A DNA stretch of 64,000 bases, from positions 1-64,000 of the forward strand of contig JAHBXN010000004.1 of assembly GCA_019636475.1 (NCBI GenBank), in the 5' to 3' direction. The notes under the pieces are model-generated. The model did not search any database, had not been told where the DNA came from, and was given only the letters and a program-made list of their open reading frames with translations. Below, in pieces: positions 26,573 through 35,467 of this stretch. The stretch comes from Phycisphaerae bacterium (GTDB lineage Bacteria; Planctomycetota; Phycisphaerae; UBA1845; UTPLA1). The stretch's first letter is position 1; each line of letters starts with the position of its first letter. The translations under genes were made by a program, and so were the position numbers.

Positions 26573-28201
26573 ATGATCGGCCGCGCGAATTCCGTGCCAC
26601 GAGATCAGCCGATGGCGGTTTTTTTCGACAACCAGGATGAGGCGGGCATCAGCCCGTTCGGGGCGGTTGTGGCTCCGACGCGGATCATGCCGTGCGCCTC
26701 CGAGGACATCTCCGACAGACAGTGTGGAGGCGCCGTTCGCGATTCGAGCCATCGGACGGGCGCTACACGGACGCGCCGCGTTCTATTTATTTCAAGCCGT
26801 TTTCCGCCGGCGCAGTCAGCTGGCGTCACGCGCGTTCGTAAATTCGTGAAGTACCTTGGCGACTTCAGCTGGCATGTGACGGTGCTGACGGGCCCGGTGG
26901 CAGGGCGTTCGCAAGGCGAGCAGACCGGCAACGTTGATCGCGGCTGGTTTGCGACTGATTCGTGTAATGGTCCGCTTCGCGAAATTGTCGGCGGCGTGGA
27001 CGGTGTGGAACTCAAGGGTGTGAAGTGTCCCATCGTGGCGCGATCGACGTTCGGGCTTCTGGAAGATGCCGGAGCGCTGGCATATCGGGTCGCAGACGTG
27101 TTGTCGTGGGCGACGCGCCCCGCGGGGTTGGACCGTGCGTGGTGGCGTGATTGCTCGAGCTGGCGTATCGAATCGCTGGTGGGGCGGCTGACCCTTCCGG
27201 ACAAAGGAATCTGGCGGCTGCGGTGCGCGGCGGCCTTGGCGTTGCGGCTGCACCGCCGATTGCGTTTTGACGCGGTTTTCTCATCAGGCATGCCTTTCAG
27301 CGATCATCTCGCTGCGCTGGTCGTTCGACGGTTGATCGGCCGGCCCTGGATCGCCGATTTTCGAGACCCTTGGGTAGAGTATGCACACTTTGCGCAGTGG
27401 CGATCGAGATGGGGTCAACTTGCGACGCAGTTTCTTGAACGTCGCGTCGTCTGCGGTGCATCGCGCGTCGTAGTGGTCAATGACCACATGGGCCGGCGCT
27501 TTCGGGAGCGATATCCCGATCAGCGTGGACGGAAGTTTGTCACGATTGAGAACGGATTTGATCCGAGCGATTTTCCGGCCTCGTCGATCGATCGCTCGGC
27601 TGGCGATGAATTTCGGCTGCTCCATGCCGGATCGCTGTATGGTGCACGCCGACCCGATGAACTTCTGAAGGGGTTTCGTAAATTTCTCGAAAGCACGGCA
27701 GACAGCAGGCGATTTGCCCGGCTCGATTTTCTTGGGCGCGTCGGACCGAATCTGGCGCAGATCAATCAGTTTCCAATCGACGGATGCGTGCGATATCTGG
27801 GCGAAGTTTCCCATCCGAAAGCTGTGCAACTGATGGCTGAGGCGGATGTGAACATCGTACTTCTGCCCAATGTGATCGGGGGAGATGGCGACACGACGGC
27901 GAAAGTGTACGAGTGCATCGGCAGTCAAAGGCCGATTCTGGCCGTGGTGCCGGCAAGCGGGTCAGCGGCCGACGTGCTTCGGCGCGTGGACGGCGTCTGG
28001 TTCTGCGATCCGCAGGATGCGGACGGGATTGCATCGGCGATTCGCGTTTTGTACGACCGCTGGCTCACGGGACGCCTGCTGGTCACGCGGACCGTCGAAT
28101 CACTGAAACCACTGACGCGGCGGTATCAGGCGCAACGACTTGCGAGGGAGCTTGACGCGATTGTGAGTCAACGTGTTCCACTTGGGGGTTTTCACCGATG
28201 A
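26573..28201 (+). CDS. GT4-type glycosyltransferase
   Basis: A 542-residue GT-B glycosyltransferase. The acceptor-side fold begins only at about residue 68 (R-V-L-F-I-S-S-R-F-P-P), so the first 65 residues are either an unusual extension or result from a start annotated too early. W-I-A-D-F-R-D-P-W-V-E-Y near 258 and the donor-side K-V-Y-E-C-I-G-S-Q-R-P-I-L-A-V at about 445 are seen. The protein is a paralogue of the gene at 30228, sharing the F-P-P-x-x-x-x-G-V-x-R and W-I-A-D-x-R-D-P motifs. The stop overlaps the deacetylase start by 4 bp. Confidence 0.82.
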   Translation: MIGRANSVPRDQPMAVFFDNQDEAGISPFGAVVAPTRIMPCASEDISDRQCGGAVRDSSHRTGATRTRRVLFISSRFPPAQSAGVTRVRKFVKYLGDFSWHVTVLTGPVAGRSQGEQTGNVDRGWFATDSCNGPLREIVGGVDGVELKGVKCPIVARSTFGLLEDAGALAYRVADVLSWATRPAGLDRAWWRDCSSWRIESLVGRLTLPDKGIWRLRCAAALALRLHRRLRFDAVFSSGMPFSDHLAALVVRRLIGRPWIADFRDPWVEYAHFAQWRSRWGQLATQFLERRVVCGASRVVVVNDHMGRRFRERYPDQRGRKFVTIENGFDPSDFPASSIDRSAGDEFRLLHAGSLYGARRPDELLKGFRKFLESTADSRRFARLDFLGRVGPNLAQINQFPIDGCVRYLGEVSHPKAVQLMAEADVNIVLLPNVIGGDGDTTAKVYECIGSQRPILAVVPASGSAADVLRRVDGVWFCDPQDADGIASAIRVLYDRWLTGRLLVTRTVESLKPLTRRYQAQRLARELDAIVSQRVPLGGFHR

Positions 28202-29220
28202 CGCTGATTTCGTTCAATAGCACATTCGAACAATGGCCCGGGAAGTTCATGCGGAGTCTGCGCCGTCGGCAGAATGACATGTGCACGACGATTCTGACGT
28301 ATCACAGCATCTCGCGCGAGGAGAGCATCTTTACGACGGGGCCGGGAATGCGGCATCTGCCAAGCGACTTCGAGCGGGAGTTGGACTATCTCGCTGAGCA
28401 TTACAACGTGATCAGCCTGCGTGAGCTGACGGGGCAGTTGGAGCGTGGCGAGGAGCCGCGTCGAGCCATTGTGATAACGTTTGACGATGGGTTCGCGGAC
28501 TCGGTTCGACAGGCGCTGCCGATTCTGTATCGCCGCCGCATGCCGATGACGATTTTTCCGGTGACGTCGGTTATCGGCAATCGCGATCTGATGTGGCAGC
28601 ATAAGCTGGCGTGGCTGAGCGTGAACGGACACGAAGACCGCGTGTGGACGGCGTTGTCGGCGCGAGGCTGGCCGCCGACAAACTCGCGTGAGACGCTGCA
28701 CGACTATGTCCGATTGTACTTTCGAAACGACTTGTGCGACGCGCTGGAATGCGTATTGAAGGATGTCGGCACGAGCGGCTCGGAGTTGGCGCGACACTTT
28801 CGACCGTATCTGACGGAACAGGAGATCGCCGAATCCGATCCGGAGTATGTCGAGTTCGGCAATCATACGGACACCCATCCGGTCCTGTCGGCACTGACGG
28901 CCCAGCAGCAGATGGCGGAGATCGGGGCCGCCCGACGAAAACTGACGGAGTTGACGGGCCGTCAGCCGTTTGCGTTCGCCTATCCGTTCGGGCTTAAGCG
29001 TCATTACAACGACACAACAAGAAGTCTGGCAATTGATCTGGGTCATAGGGCCATCGTTGACATGCGTCGGCGACTGAACGTCGGCCTCGTCAATCCCCAC
29101 GATTTGAGCCGCAGGCCGGGGCCGTGTGGATCGCAGGCGGAATTCGAACGAATGATCGAGTCGCGTCCGGCCAACGCCGCTTCGCTGCCCGTTGAGGAGT
29201 CAAAGGATGTCGCGCGGTAA
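28198..29220 (+). CDS. Polysaccharide deacetylase (NodB/CE4 family)
   Basis: A 340-residue NodB-homology enzyme that removes acetyl groups from N-acetylated sugars of the polymer. The metal and catalytic motifs are F-D-D-G-F-A-D (95-101) and N-H-T-D-T-H-P (222-228). The opening L-T-Y-H-S-I-S is also typical. There is no signal peptide, so the enzyme probably acts on a lipid-linked precursor in the cytoplasm or relies on another route. It overlaps the glycosyltransferase before it by 4 bp (ATGA) and the next gene by 14 bp, so this is a tight operon. Confidence 0.9.
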   Translation: MTLISFNSTFEQWPGKFMRSLRRRQNDMCTTILTYHSISREESIFTTGPGMRHLPSDFERELDYLAEHYNVISLRELTGQLERGEEPRRAIVITFDDGFADSVRQALPILYRRRMPMTIFPVTSVIGNRDLMWQHKLAWLSVNGHEDRVWTALSARGWPPTNSRETLHDYVRLYFRNDLCDALECVLKDVGTSGSELARHFRPYLTEQEIAESDPEYVEFGNHTDTHPVLSALTAQQQMAEIGAARRKLTELTGRQPFAFAYPFGLKRHYNDTTRSLAIDLGHRAIVDMRRRLNVGLVNPHDLSRRPGPCGSQAEFERMIESRPANAASLPVEESKDVAR

Positions 29221-30187
29221 CACGCTGATAATTCCGCCGTATCCTGGCGAATTCGGCTGGGAATTGATGAACTGGCAGGGTCGAGTTCGCCGCGTGATCC
29301 GCGAGAGCGATTCGGCCCGCGTCTATGTCGTCGCGCCACCTGATCGGCGTGCGCTCTATAGCGACCTCATTGATGGGCGTGTCGTGCGTTTCTGCCCGAT
29401 GCCGCGTCATGAGTGGACGGGCGATGCGAATGACGATCATCGGATCGACGGTTCCGGCTCAGCGATTCCGCCGTCGACGCTCGAGTCGGAGTTGAGACAG
29501 GCGACGGCGGGGCATCTGGCGATTCTCGGCGTTCACACCGAAGGCGCGACGTGGTACATGCCGGGATTTCGATCGGAACTTTGTCCGGCAACTTGCGCGG
29601 AACAGGATTTCGTGTCGCTCCGTAAACAGCCGGACACGCGGACCGATGTTGTGCTGGTCCCGCGGGGGCGAGCGCTGGCGAGCGAGCGCAATCAGCCGGA
29701 GACCTGGTGGCAGGAACTGGCGGAGCGGCTTCGAAAGCGAGGTCTGAGCGTGGCGATGTATGCCGGTCGCATGGATCGAGCGATTCTTCAGCTTTCCGGT
29801 GCGCGACTTGCGGCCGGGGCGTCGACCGGCGGACTGCATCTCGCGAGCCTGTGCGGCTGTCCTCATTATGTGTGGGGCGCCGGCGCCGAAGAGCGCTGGA
29901 CCGCGATCCGGATGACGAATCGTCAGCGATATGAAACGGTATGGAATCCGCTGGGCACGCCCTGCATTTATGACGAGGTGGGCTGGCGACCTTCGCTGGA
30001 ACATGCGACGGCCGGCATATTGCGGGCGATTCAGAAGATCGGAGCTTCGAGGTATGGCGAAGCTCGGCGATCGATGGGCGCGAGATGGCGCGTTCGTCGC
30101 GGATTGGCGCGGGTACTGGAACCCGGCGCCGGGCGAAACGTCGTGCCGTGGCGTGTCCGGGAATTTGTACGAAATCACCTCGTTTGA
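29207..30187 (+). CDS. Glycosyltransferase-like protein of unknown specificity
   Basis: A 326-residue protein that I do not recognise with certainty. It opens with L-I-I-P-P-Y-P-G-E-F-G-W-E-L, a Gly-rich loop seen in some capsule-locus proteins. The C-terminal half has A-G-A-S-T-G-G-L-H-L-A-S-L-C-G-C-P and V-W-G-A-G, which resemble the donor site of GT9-like (heptosyltransferase-type) GT-B enzymes, where the pattern is G-D-T-G-x-x-H-L-A. Between lies D-V-V-L-V-P-R-G-R. A GT-B fold transferase for the polymer is the best guess. The ATG at 29207 has GAGGAG ahead and overlaps the deacetylase by 14 bp. Confidence 0.65.
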   Translation: MSRGNTLIIPPYPGEFGWELMNWQGRVRRVIRESDSARVYVVAPPDRRALYSDLIDGRVVRFCPMPRHEWTGDANDDHRIDGSGSAIPPSTLESELRQATAGHLAILGVHTEGATWYMPGFRSELCPATCAEQDFVSLRKQPDTRTDVVLVPRGRALASERNQPETWWQELAERLRKRGLSVAMYAGRMDRAILQLSGARLAAGASTGGLHLASLCGCPHYVWGAGAEERWTAIRMTNRQRYETVWNPLGTPCIYDEVGWRPSLEHATAGILRAIQKIGASRYGEARRSMGARWRVRRGLARVLEPGAGRNVVPWRVREFVRNHLV

Positions 30188-30227
30188 CGGGTAACTCCGG
30201 GAACCACTCGAGGTCAGGGAAGACCCC

Positions 30228-31646
30228 ATGTGCCGTCGTTCACTTCTGCTGGTCGCGTACCATTTTCCGCCGCGTGGCGGAAGCGGGGTGCAGCGTGCCT
30301 TGAAGCTCGCGACTTATCTTCCACGCCACGGCTGGGACGTTCATGTACTGACCGCCGGACATTCGCATCATGCCGTCAACGACGAAAGCCTGATTGATGA
30401 CTCCGCCGTTCCGTTTTGTGTTCATCGGATCCTCGGATGGGAGCCGGGTGGGGTCGCCGCTCGCATCGGCCGGTTGATTTCGACCGCCGGCGCGCGGTCC
30501 TCCCGCGTGAATTTACTTGAGGATCGAATCTACTGGCGTTTGGAATCCTGGGGTGCACGGCTGCCTTTGATTGAGATTGAATCGATGTGGAAGGCGGCGG
30601 CAATTCGCGCGGGATCGCGGCTGATCGAATCGCAGGGGATCGAATGCGTTGTCACGACATCTCCGCCGCACTCGATGCACCAGATCGGAGCGACGCTGAG
30701 CAGGAGGCACAACGTGCCGTGGATCGCGGACCTGCGGGATCCCATCGTCGATAATTTTGCGATCGAAAGCGAATCGGCCAAGGCCGCTCGATGGCGGCGG
30801 CGGATCGAGAGCGACGTATGCATGAACGCGGACCGCGTGGTCGTGACGTGCCCCGATCTGGGTGACCGTCTGGTCGATCGCCATGGTCCATCGCTGCGTG
30901 CGCGGCTGGAAACCGTCTTCAATGGATTTGACGCAGCCGATGCGCCGGACGATTCGTCGCCGTGCGACGTTCCGACTCGGCAAGACCGATTCGTCCTTTC
31001 GTATGTGGGTGCATTCTATCGCGCGCAGACGATCGAACCGCTGCTGGCGGCTGTCCGGTCGTTTCTGTTGCGGCGCTGCGATGCGAACGGTCGATTCGAG
31101 TTGCGGGTTGTCGGCACGATCGCAGCCCGCCTTCGGTCGCTGATCAGAGATTCGGATCGCACCTTTGTACGCGAGCTGGGATATGTGCCGCACAAATCGG
31201 CGATCCGGGAATTATTGCGGGCGGACGCGCTTTTCCTGATGACTCCCACGAACGCGGGCGGCCGACTCTGCGTGCCTGCGAAGCTGTTCGAGTATCTCGC
31301 GTTTGGCAGGCATGTGATTGGACTCGTGCATGCTTGCACGTCGGTGGAACGGATACTTGCGGAGTCGTCCGAGACGACGATTGTACGGCACGGCGATGCC
31401 GATGGATTATCGCGGGCAATCGAAGCGAGATTTGATGCGTGGATAACCGGCGCTGAACGATTCGTGCAAGCGGGCTGCGGGGCGACGGAAATCGCAAAGT
31501 ACCGGCGCGATTTTCTGGCAGGACAGTTCGCTGGAATCCTGACGCAAGCGATTCGAGCGCGATCGCGCGATTGTGGCTCTTCAGATCCCGGGGCGGCCAC
31601 TGAGCAGTATCGAACGGTGCTTCACGCAGCCGGAGGCGTACAATGA
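30228..31646 (+). CDS. GT4-type glycosyltransferase
   Basis: A 472-residue GT-B glycosyltransferase. The N-terminus L-L-L-V-A-Y-H-F-P-P-R-G-G-S-G-V-Q-R-A-L-K is the acceptor-side loop; W-I-A-D-L-R-D-P-I-V-D-N is at about 165. In the C-terminal half, L-F-E-Y-L-A-F-G-R-H-V-I-G-L carries the donor-binding acidic residue. It resembles the gene at 26573 in all three motifs, so the two look like paralogues with different sugar or linkage. AGGGAAG precedes the ATG. The stop overlaps the next glycosyltransferase by 4 bp. Confidence 0.88.
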   Translation: MCRRSLLLVAYHFPPRGGSGVQRALKLATYLPRHGWDVHVLTAGHSHHAVNDESLIDDSAVPFCVHRILGWEPGGVAARIGRLISTAGARSSRVNLLEDRIYWRLESWGARLPLIEIESMWKAAAIRAGSRLIESQGIECVVTTSPPHSMHQIGATLSRRHNVPWIADLRDPIVDNFAIESESAKAARWRRRIESDVCMNADRVVVTCPDLGDRLVDRHGPSLRARLETVFNGFDAADAPDDSSPCDVPTRQDRFVLSYVGAFYRAQTIEPLLAAVRSFLLRRCDANGRFELRVVGTIAARLRSLIRDSDRTFVRELGYVPHKSAIRELLRADALFLMTPTNAGGRLCVPAKLFEYLAFGRHVIGLVHACTSVERILAESSETTIVRHGDADGLSRAIEARFDAWITGAERFVQAGCGATEIAKYRRDFLAGQFAGILTQAIRARSRDCGSSDPGAATEQYRTVLHAAGGVQ

Positions 31647-32974
31647 ACATCCTCTGGCACATGCCGACATTTCGTCAGCACACCTGCGGAATCTCCAGGC
31701 GCGCCATGCACTTCGGACGCGAGTTGATTCAAGCAGGGCACCACGTTGAATTCACGGTCCGAACCCATCGAACCGATGTGACGGCTGAATCGCTCGCGAT
31801 GTTCGACAAGGGACTGAAGCTGTCGTTAATCGATGTTCGCACGTCGCGCCCTGTGCATTGGTCGCTGCAATCGCGTGCGCGCTATGCGATAGCAAGGCGA
31901 GTCGTCCGCGAACTGCGCCAAACCCATGACTTATTCATCTCATGCCAGCCGGAGGCGGTTGTCGCGTACAAGGAGCGCTGGCCGAACCGCGCCGCGCTCC
32001 TGGTTTGTGGTGGAACGACGATCCTGCACGACGCGGCAGACGCCGCGCGACATGGTCCGTCGCAGGGCCTTAGCCGAATTTCATTCTGTATCGACCGCGT
32101 CCTGAAGCGCCGCAACGAGCGTCGTGCGTTCATGCTCGCCGATGCGGTGGTGTTCAACAGTCAGATGTCGCGCGATGCGGCCGCTGAATCCTACGGACTG
32201 GTGCCGCATTCGTTGCATGTTGCGTACGGCGGGGTTGATCTCGAACGGATGCGACGTCCTGACGAAAGCGAACGAAACTCCGCGCGACTGAAGCTTGGTC
32301 TGGATGCGGATCAATTCGTCATCGCGTGGACCGGCCGTTTGTCGCCCGAAAAGAATCTGCCGCTGCTTTTGCGTGCTATCGCGATCAGCCGAACCGCTCC
32401 GCGCCTCGTGATTGCGGGCGATGGCCTGATGAAGGAAATGCTCACCACGCTTGCGAATGAATTGAAAATCAACAGCCGGGTGTGGTGGGTCGGCGCGAAC
32501 CCTGACGTTCGCCCCCTGCTTTGGGCCGCGGATCTGTTTGCGTTTCCTTCGGTGAGCGAGTCCTTCGGGAACTCGCTGGCGGAGGCGATGGCCTGTGCTC
32601 TGCCTTGCGTGGCGATTCGAGCCGATGGGCGTCTGGTCCGCAACGCCTCGCGTGAACTGCTCGACGATGGGCGGGCGGGGAGACTCGTGAACGAACCCAG
32701 TGCCGAAGCCTTTGCTCGTGCGATTGATGAACTGGCCGGGAACGAACCGCTTCGAATGCAGTTCGCAAGTGCGGCGGAGCGTCGTGCAAAATCGTTGTTC
32801 AATTGGCGGTCCGGGGGAGCGACCTTGGCAGGGTTGATTTCGAAGATCTCCGGCGCGAAAGGCGGGTCCAAATCCGCTCCAAAGCTGTTTGAGTCTCTCG
32901 GCGCCGGGCGTTCGACGGCTGTTCCGACATCGGTGGTGGGAACCACCCGTGGGAGTTCGCCGTATTGTGCCTGA
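31643..32974 (+). CDS. GT4 family glycosyltransferase
   Basis: A 443-residue GT-B enzyme with the clearest GT4 donor site in the cluster: F-V-I-A-W-T-G-R-L-S-P-E-K-N-L-P-L-L-L near 225-243, V-I-A-G-D-G-L-M near 257, and F-P-S-V-S-E-S-F-G-N-S-L-A-E-A-M-A-C near 300-318, where the E-x7-E pair binds the nucleotide sugar. The N-terminal R-Q-H-T-C-G-I-S-R-R-A region contacts the acceptor. The last 45 residues are Ser/Gly-rich and probably disordered. It overlaps the previous gene by 4 bp. Confidence 0.92.
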   Translation: MNILWHMPTFRQHTCGISRRAMHFGRELIQAGHHVEFTVRTHRTDVTAESLAMFDKGLKLSLIDVRTSRPVHWSLQSRARYAIARRVVRELRQTHDLFISCQPEAVVAYKERWPNRAALLVCGGTTILHDAADAARHGPSQGLSRISFCIDRVLKRRNERRAFMLADAVVFNSQMSRDAAAESYGLVPHSLHVAYGGVDLERMRRPDESERNSARLKLGLDADQFVIAWTGRLSPEKNLPLLLRAIAISRTAPRLVIAGDGLMKEMLTTLANELKINSRVWWVGANPDVRPLLWAADLFAFPSVSESFGNSLAEAMACALPCVAIRADGRLVRNASRELLDDGRAGRLVNEPSAEAFARAIDELAGNEPLRMQFASAAERRAKSLFNWRSGGATLAGLISKISGAKGGSKSAPKLFESLGAGRSTAVPTSVVGTTRGSSPYCA

Positions 32975-33001
32975 GTCGTGAGTGCTTTTAAGGAATCTCG
33001 G

Positions 33002-34504
33002 ATGCGTTTTGCGCTGTACCTTGCCATTCTGATTGCCCTGATGCCGCTGGTGTTTTCGCGGCCGTTCTTTGGCTTGTGCGTCTATTACGTTGTTTCTCTT
33101 TTGCAGCCGAAGTACCTTTGCTGGCGGCCGGATCTGCAGGATGCGCTGTTGGTGGGTGTTCCGCTGGTGGTCGGCGCGGTCGCAATCGGCGCGAGGCGGC
33201 GTGAGCTGGTTCCGGAGTGGGATCTGTACTCCGGACGGTTGCTGTCGTTAAGAACCCGCATTGTGTCCAGCGCGCTGATTCAGCCTCGGTGGGGCATTCT
33301 GTTGCTGGGCCTCCTGATTGCTTACGTCGCGGTGACCCGAACGATGGCGCCCTTTCCACTTTCACACACATCCTATCAATTCAGCGGATTGTGCAAGGTT
33401 TTGCTGGTTGCGGCGATGATAACCGGATTGGTGACAACGCCGAGACAGTTTCGCGCACTGTTTCTTGTTATAGCGATGGCGACAAGTTTTTGGGCAATCA
33501 AGGGCGGACTCAAGGTCATGATGATTGGCCCACATCAGGTGTATGGAAGGACCTACGACAACAACCTATTTGCGTTGACGAGCGTGATGACCTTGCCGAT
33601 GGTTTTCTACTTTGGACTTACGGTGAAGAGCGTACGATGGCGAGCGTTTCTTCTGATCTGTGCCGCGCTTATTTGTCTGGGAATCATTGGATCGCGTTCC
33701 CGAGCGGGGTTCGTCGCCTTCGGTGTCGTGCTCATGTGCATGGCATGGAGCAGCAAATACCGGCTACGCGCCCTCATCGCCGTATTGCTTGTTGCGACGG
33801 TGACAACTTTCATGTCGGGAACTGAGATTCTCGATCGACTCGATTCAATATTCGCATACTCCGAAGATCAATCGGCGCGGTCCCGATTCTTCACCTGGTT
33901 ATTCGCCTGGCAGCTTTTCCTTGATAACCCGCTTTTCGGCGTGGGATTCGGGAACTATGAGATAGCGAAGATTGCGCTGGGTGGTGGTAATAAATCGGCG
34001 CACAACATCTTCCTTCAGAATCTCGCGGAACTTGGCGCGATCGGTTCGCTGATCTGGTGCGCCGTTGTATTCGGATCAATGTATAGTCTGCAACAACTCA
34101 TGCGGTGGTCCCGGCGGCTGCCGACGGACATGCGCTGGGTGTACAACTGTGCACGCGGATTGCTCCTTGGACTGCTCGCCTTCTGTATTCACGGCTTCTT
34201 CCACAACGAGTCGTACATTGAACTGATGTTTGTGCTCGTGGCGCTTACGATCTCCTTGAGGCTGGTTGCCGAGCGACAGTGGCACGAAATGAGACTGCAC
34301 GCCGAATGGGCTTCGGCTCCGGGACCGGTCGTCTCTTCGACGCCTGATCGGGAACATGTCGCGGCATCACCGCCGGATGAGATCGCCGGCCAGCTACAGC
34401 CGCCGACGGCTCCGGAGGTTTCTGGCGAGGGTCCGCACCGACGACCGCGATCGCTTGGCGAACTGGCACGGTTTGGCGCGAGATTTCGTCCGTCCACCGG
34501 GTGA
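33002..34504 (+). CDS. O-antigen ligase/polymerase-like membrane protein of the PEP-CTERM type
   Basis: A 500-residue integral membrane protein with about 10-11 hydrophobic helices in the first 420 residues and a Pro-rich cytoplasmic tail. It has the Wzy/WaaL pattern: the R-S-R-A-G segment (G-S-R-S-R-A-G-F-V-A-F) before a large loop and N-P-L-F-G-V-G-F-G-N-Y followed by S-A-H-N-I-F-L-Q-N-L-A-E-L-G in the loop, where the His is catalytic in the family. It would polymerise or ligate the glycan on the outer face of the inner membrane. A GTG at 32978 is in frame, but the ATG at 33002 has AAGGA 7 bases upstream. Confidence 0.88.
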   Translation: MRFALYLAILIALMPLVFSRPFFGLCVYYVVSLLQPKYLCWRPDLQDALLVGVPLVVGAVAIGARRRELVPEWDLYSGRLLSLRTRIVSSALIQPRWGILLLGLLIAYVAVTRTMAPFPLSHTSYQFSGLCKVLLVAAMITGLVTTPRQFRALFLVIAMATSFWAIKGGLKVMMIGPHQVYGRTYDNNLFALTSVMTLPMVFYFGLTVKSVRWRAFLLICAALICLGIIGSRSRAGFVAFGVVLMCMAWSSKYRLRALIAVLLVATVTTFMSGTEILDRLDSIFAYSEDQSARSRFFTWLFAWQLFLDNPLFGVGFGNYEIAKIALGGGNKSAHNIFLQNLAELGAIGSLIWCAVVFGSMYSLQQLMRWSRRLPTDMRWVYNCARGLLLGLLAFCIHGFFHNESYIELMFVLVALTISLRLVAERQWHEMRLHAEWASAPGPVVSSTPDREHVAASPPDEIAGQLQPPTAPEVSGEGPHRRPRSLGELARFGARFRPSTG

Positions 34505-34506
34505 AT

Positions 34507-35259
34507 TCAGCGGGGGAGGCGCCTGCCTGCGCATCTTGCCACGAATTCGGCGTAGTCCTGAGGTGTGTCTATGCCGGGGAAAGCCCGCTCGACCTGCGTT
34601 ACGGCGATCGAGTGACCGCTATCCAGCACACGGAGTTGCTCAAGCTTTTCCATCATTTCCAATCGCGAAGGCGGCATGGCTGCAAGTTCGAAGAGGAAAT
34701 CGCGGCGGTAGGCGTAGATTCCGATGTGCAATAGCCAGTCCGTTGGGTCGGCAGGTGTGCCGGCTGCATCGCGCGGATAAGGAATCAGCGATCGAGAAAA
34801 GTACAAGGCGCGGCCGCGCGAGTTGATGACCACTTTCACCACGTTCGGATCGCGCGGATCGGAATCACGACTGAAGGGGCATGCGAGCGTTCCGACGGAT
34901 ACTTCGGGATCGGCGGTCATTCGCTCGACCAACTGGTCGATGTAGCCCGGCTCCAGTTCTGGCTCGTCACCTTGCACATTAAGAATCAGATCGGCATCAA
35001 TTTGATGTGCAACTTCAGCGACACGGTCGGTTCCGCTGGGGTGGTCCGCGCGCGTCATCATGGAACGGCCGCCGAATGACTGCACTGCGTCGTGAATTCG
35101 CGGGTCGTCGGTGGCGACGATCGCTTCCGAAATCCGCTTTGCTCGCGCGACCTGTTCCACGACATGCTGAATCAGGAATTTGCCCGTTTCCCGTACCAAG
35201 GGCTTTCCGGGGAATCGTGTGGAGGCATATCTGGCTGGGATGATAGCGACGGCGTTCAT
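34507..35259 (-). CDS. kdsB: 3-deoxy-manno-octulosonate cytidylyltransferase
   Basis: This enzyme makes CMP-Kdo from CTP and Kdo for lipopolysaccharide or capsule. The N-terminal I-I-P-A-R-Y-A-S-T-R-F-P-G-K-P-L (7-22) is the nucleotide-binding signature. N-V-Q-G-D-E-P (94-100) holds the metal-binding aspartate and G-T-D-R-V-A-E is a substrate loop. At 250 residues the length is normal. The gene runs toward the end of the exopolysaccharide run and its stop is 2 bp from that of the ligase-like gene, so the two converge. The presence of Kdo activation suggests a Kdo-containing envelope glycan. Confidence 0.95.
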   Translation of the reverse strand: MNAVAIIPARYASTRFPGKPLVRETGKFLIQHVVEQVARAKRISEAIVATDDPRIHDAVQSFGGRSMMTRADHPSGTDRVAEVAHQIDADLILNVQGDEPELEPGYIDQLVERMTADPEVSVGTLACPFSRDSDPRDPNVVKVVINSRGRALYFSRSLIPYPRDAAGTPADPTDWLLHIGIYAYRRDFLFELAAMPPSRLEMMEKLEQLRVLDSGHSIAVTQVERAFPGIDTPQDYAEFVARCAGRRLPR

Positions 35260-35362
35260 GTTGCAGGAGCGTATGATGCGGTTGTTTTCATGTCAAAATC
35301 GGCTGGGTCCAGGTCCGGACGCGCCGAGCGGCGGACGTTCGGAACGTCTGGGTTGCCGCCGC

Positions 35363-35368
35363 TATAAT
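35363..35368 (+). promoter_or_regulatory. Candidate -10 element for the peroxidase gene
   Basis: A perfect TATAAT lies 100 bases upstream of the glutathione-peroxidase-like gene, in the gap after the divergent kdsB. No strong -35 is seen. Confidence 0.35.
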
Positions 35369-35467
35369 GCGAGGTGTTTTGAATGGAGGAGCGGAGGTTC
35401 GGAGAGCAGAATCGCCTCGCGCGGAATTCCGGTTTCCCACAGGAAGGCAGTTAAGGAGATTTCTCAG

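Noticed and set aside
35180-35467. Upstream extension of the glutathione peroxidase-like frame
   Set aside because: It overlaps kdsB and its promoter region; the ATG at 35468 has a strong ribosome site and starts a signal peptide.
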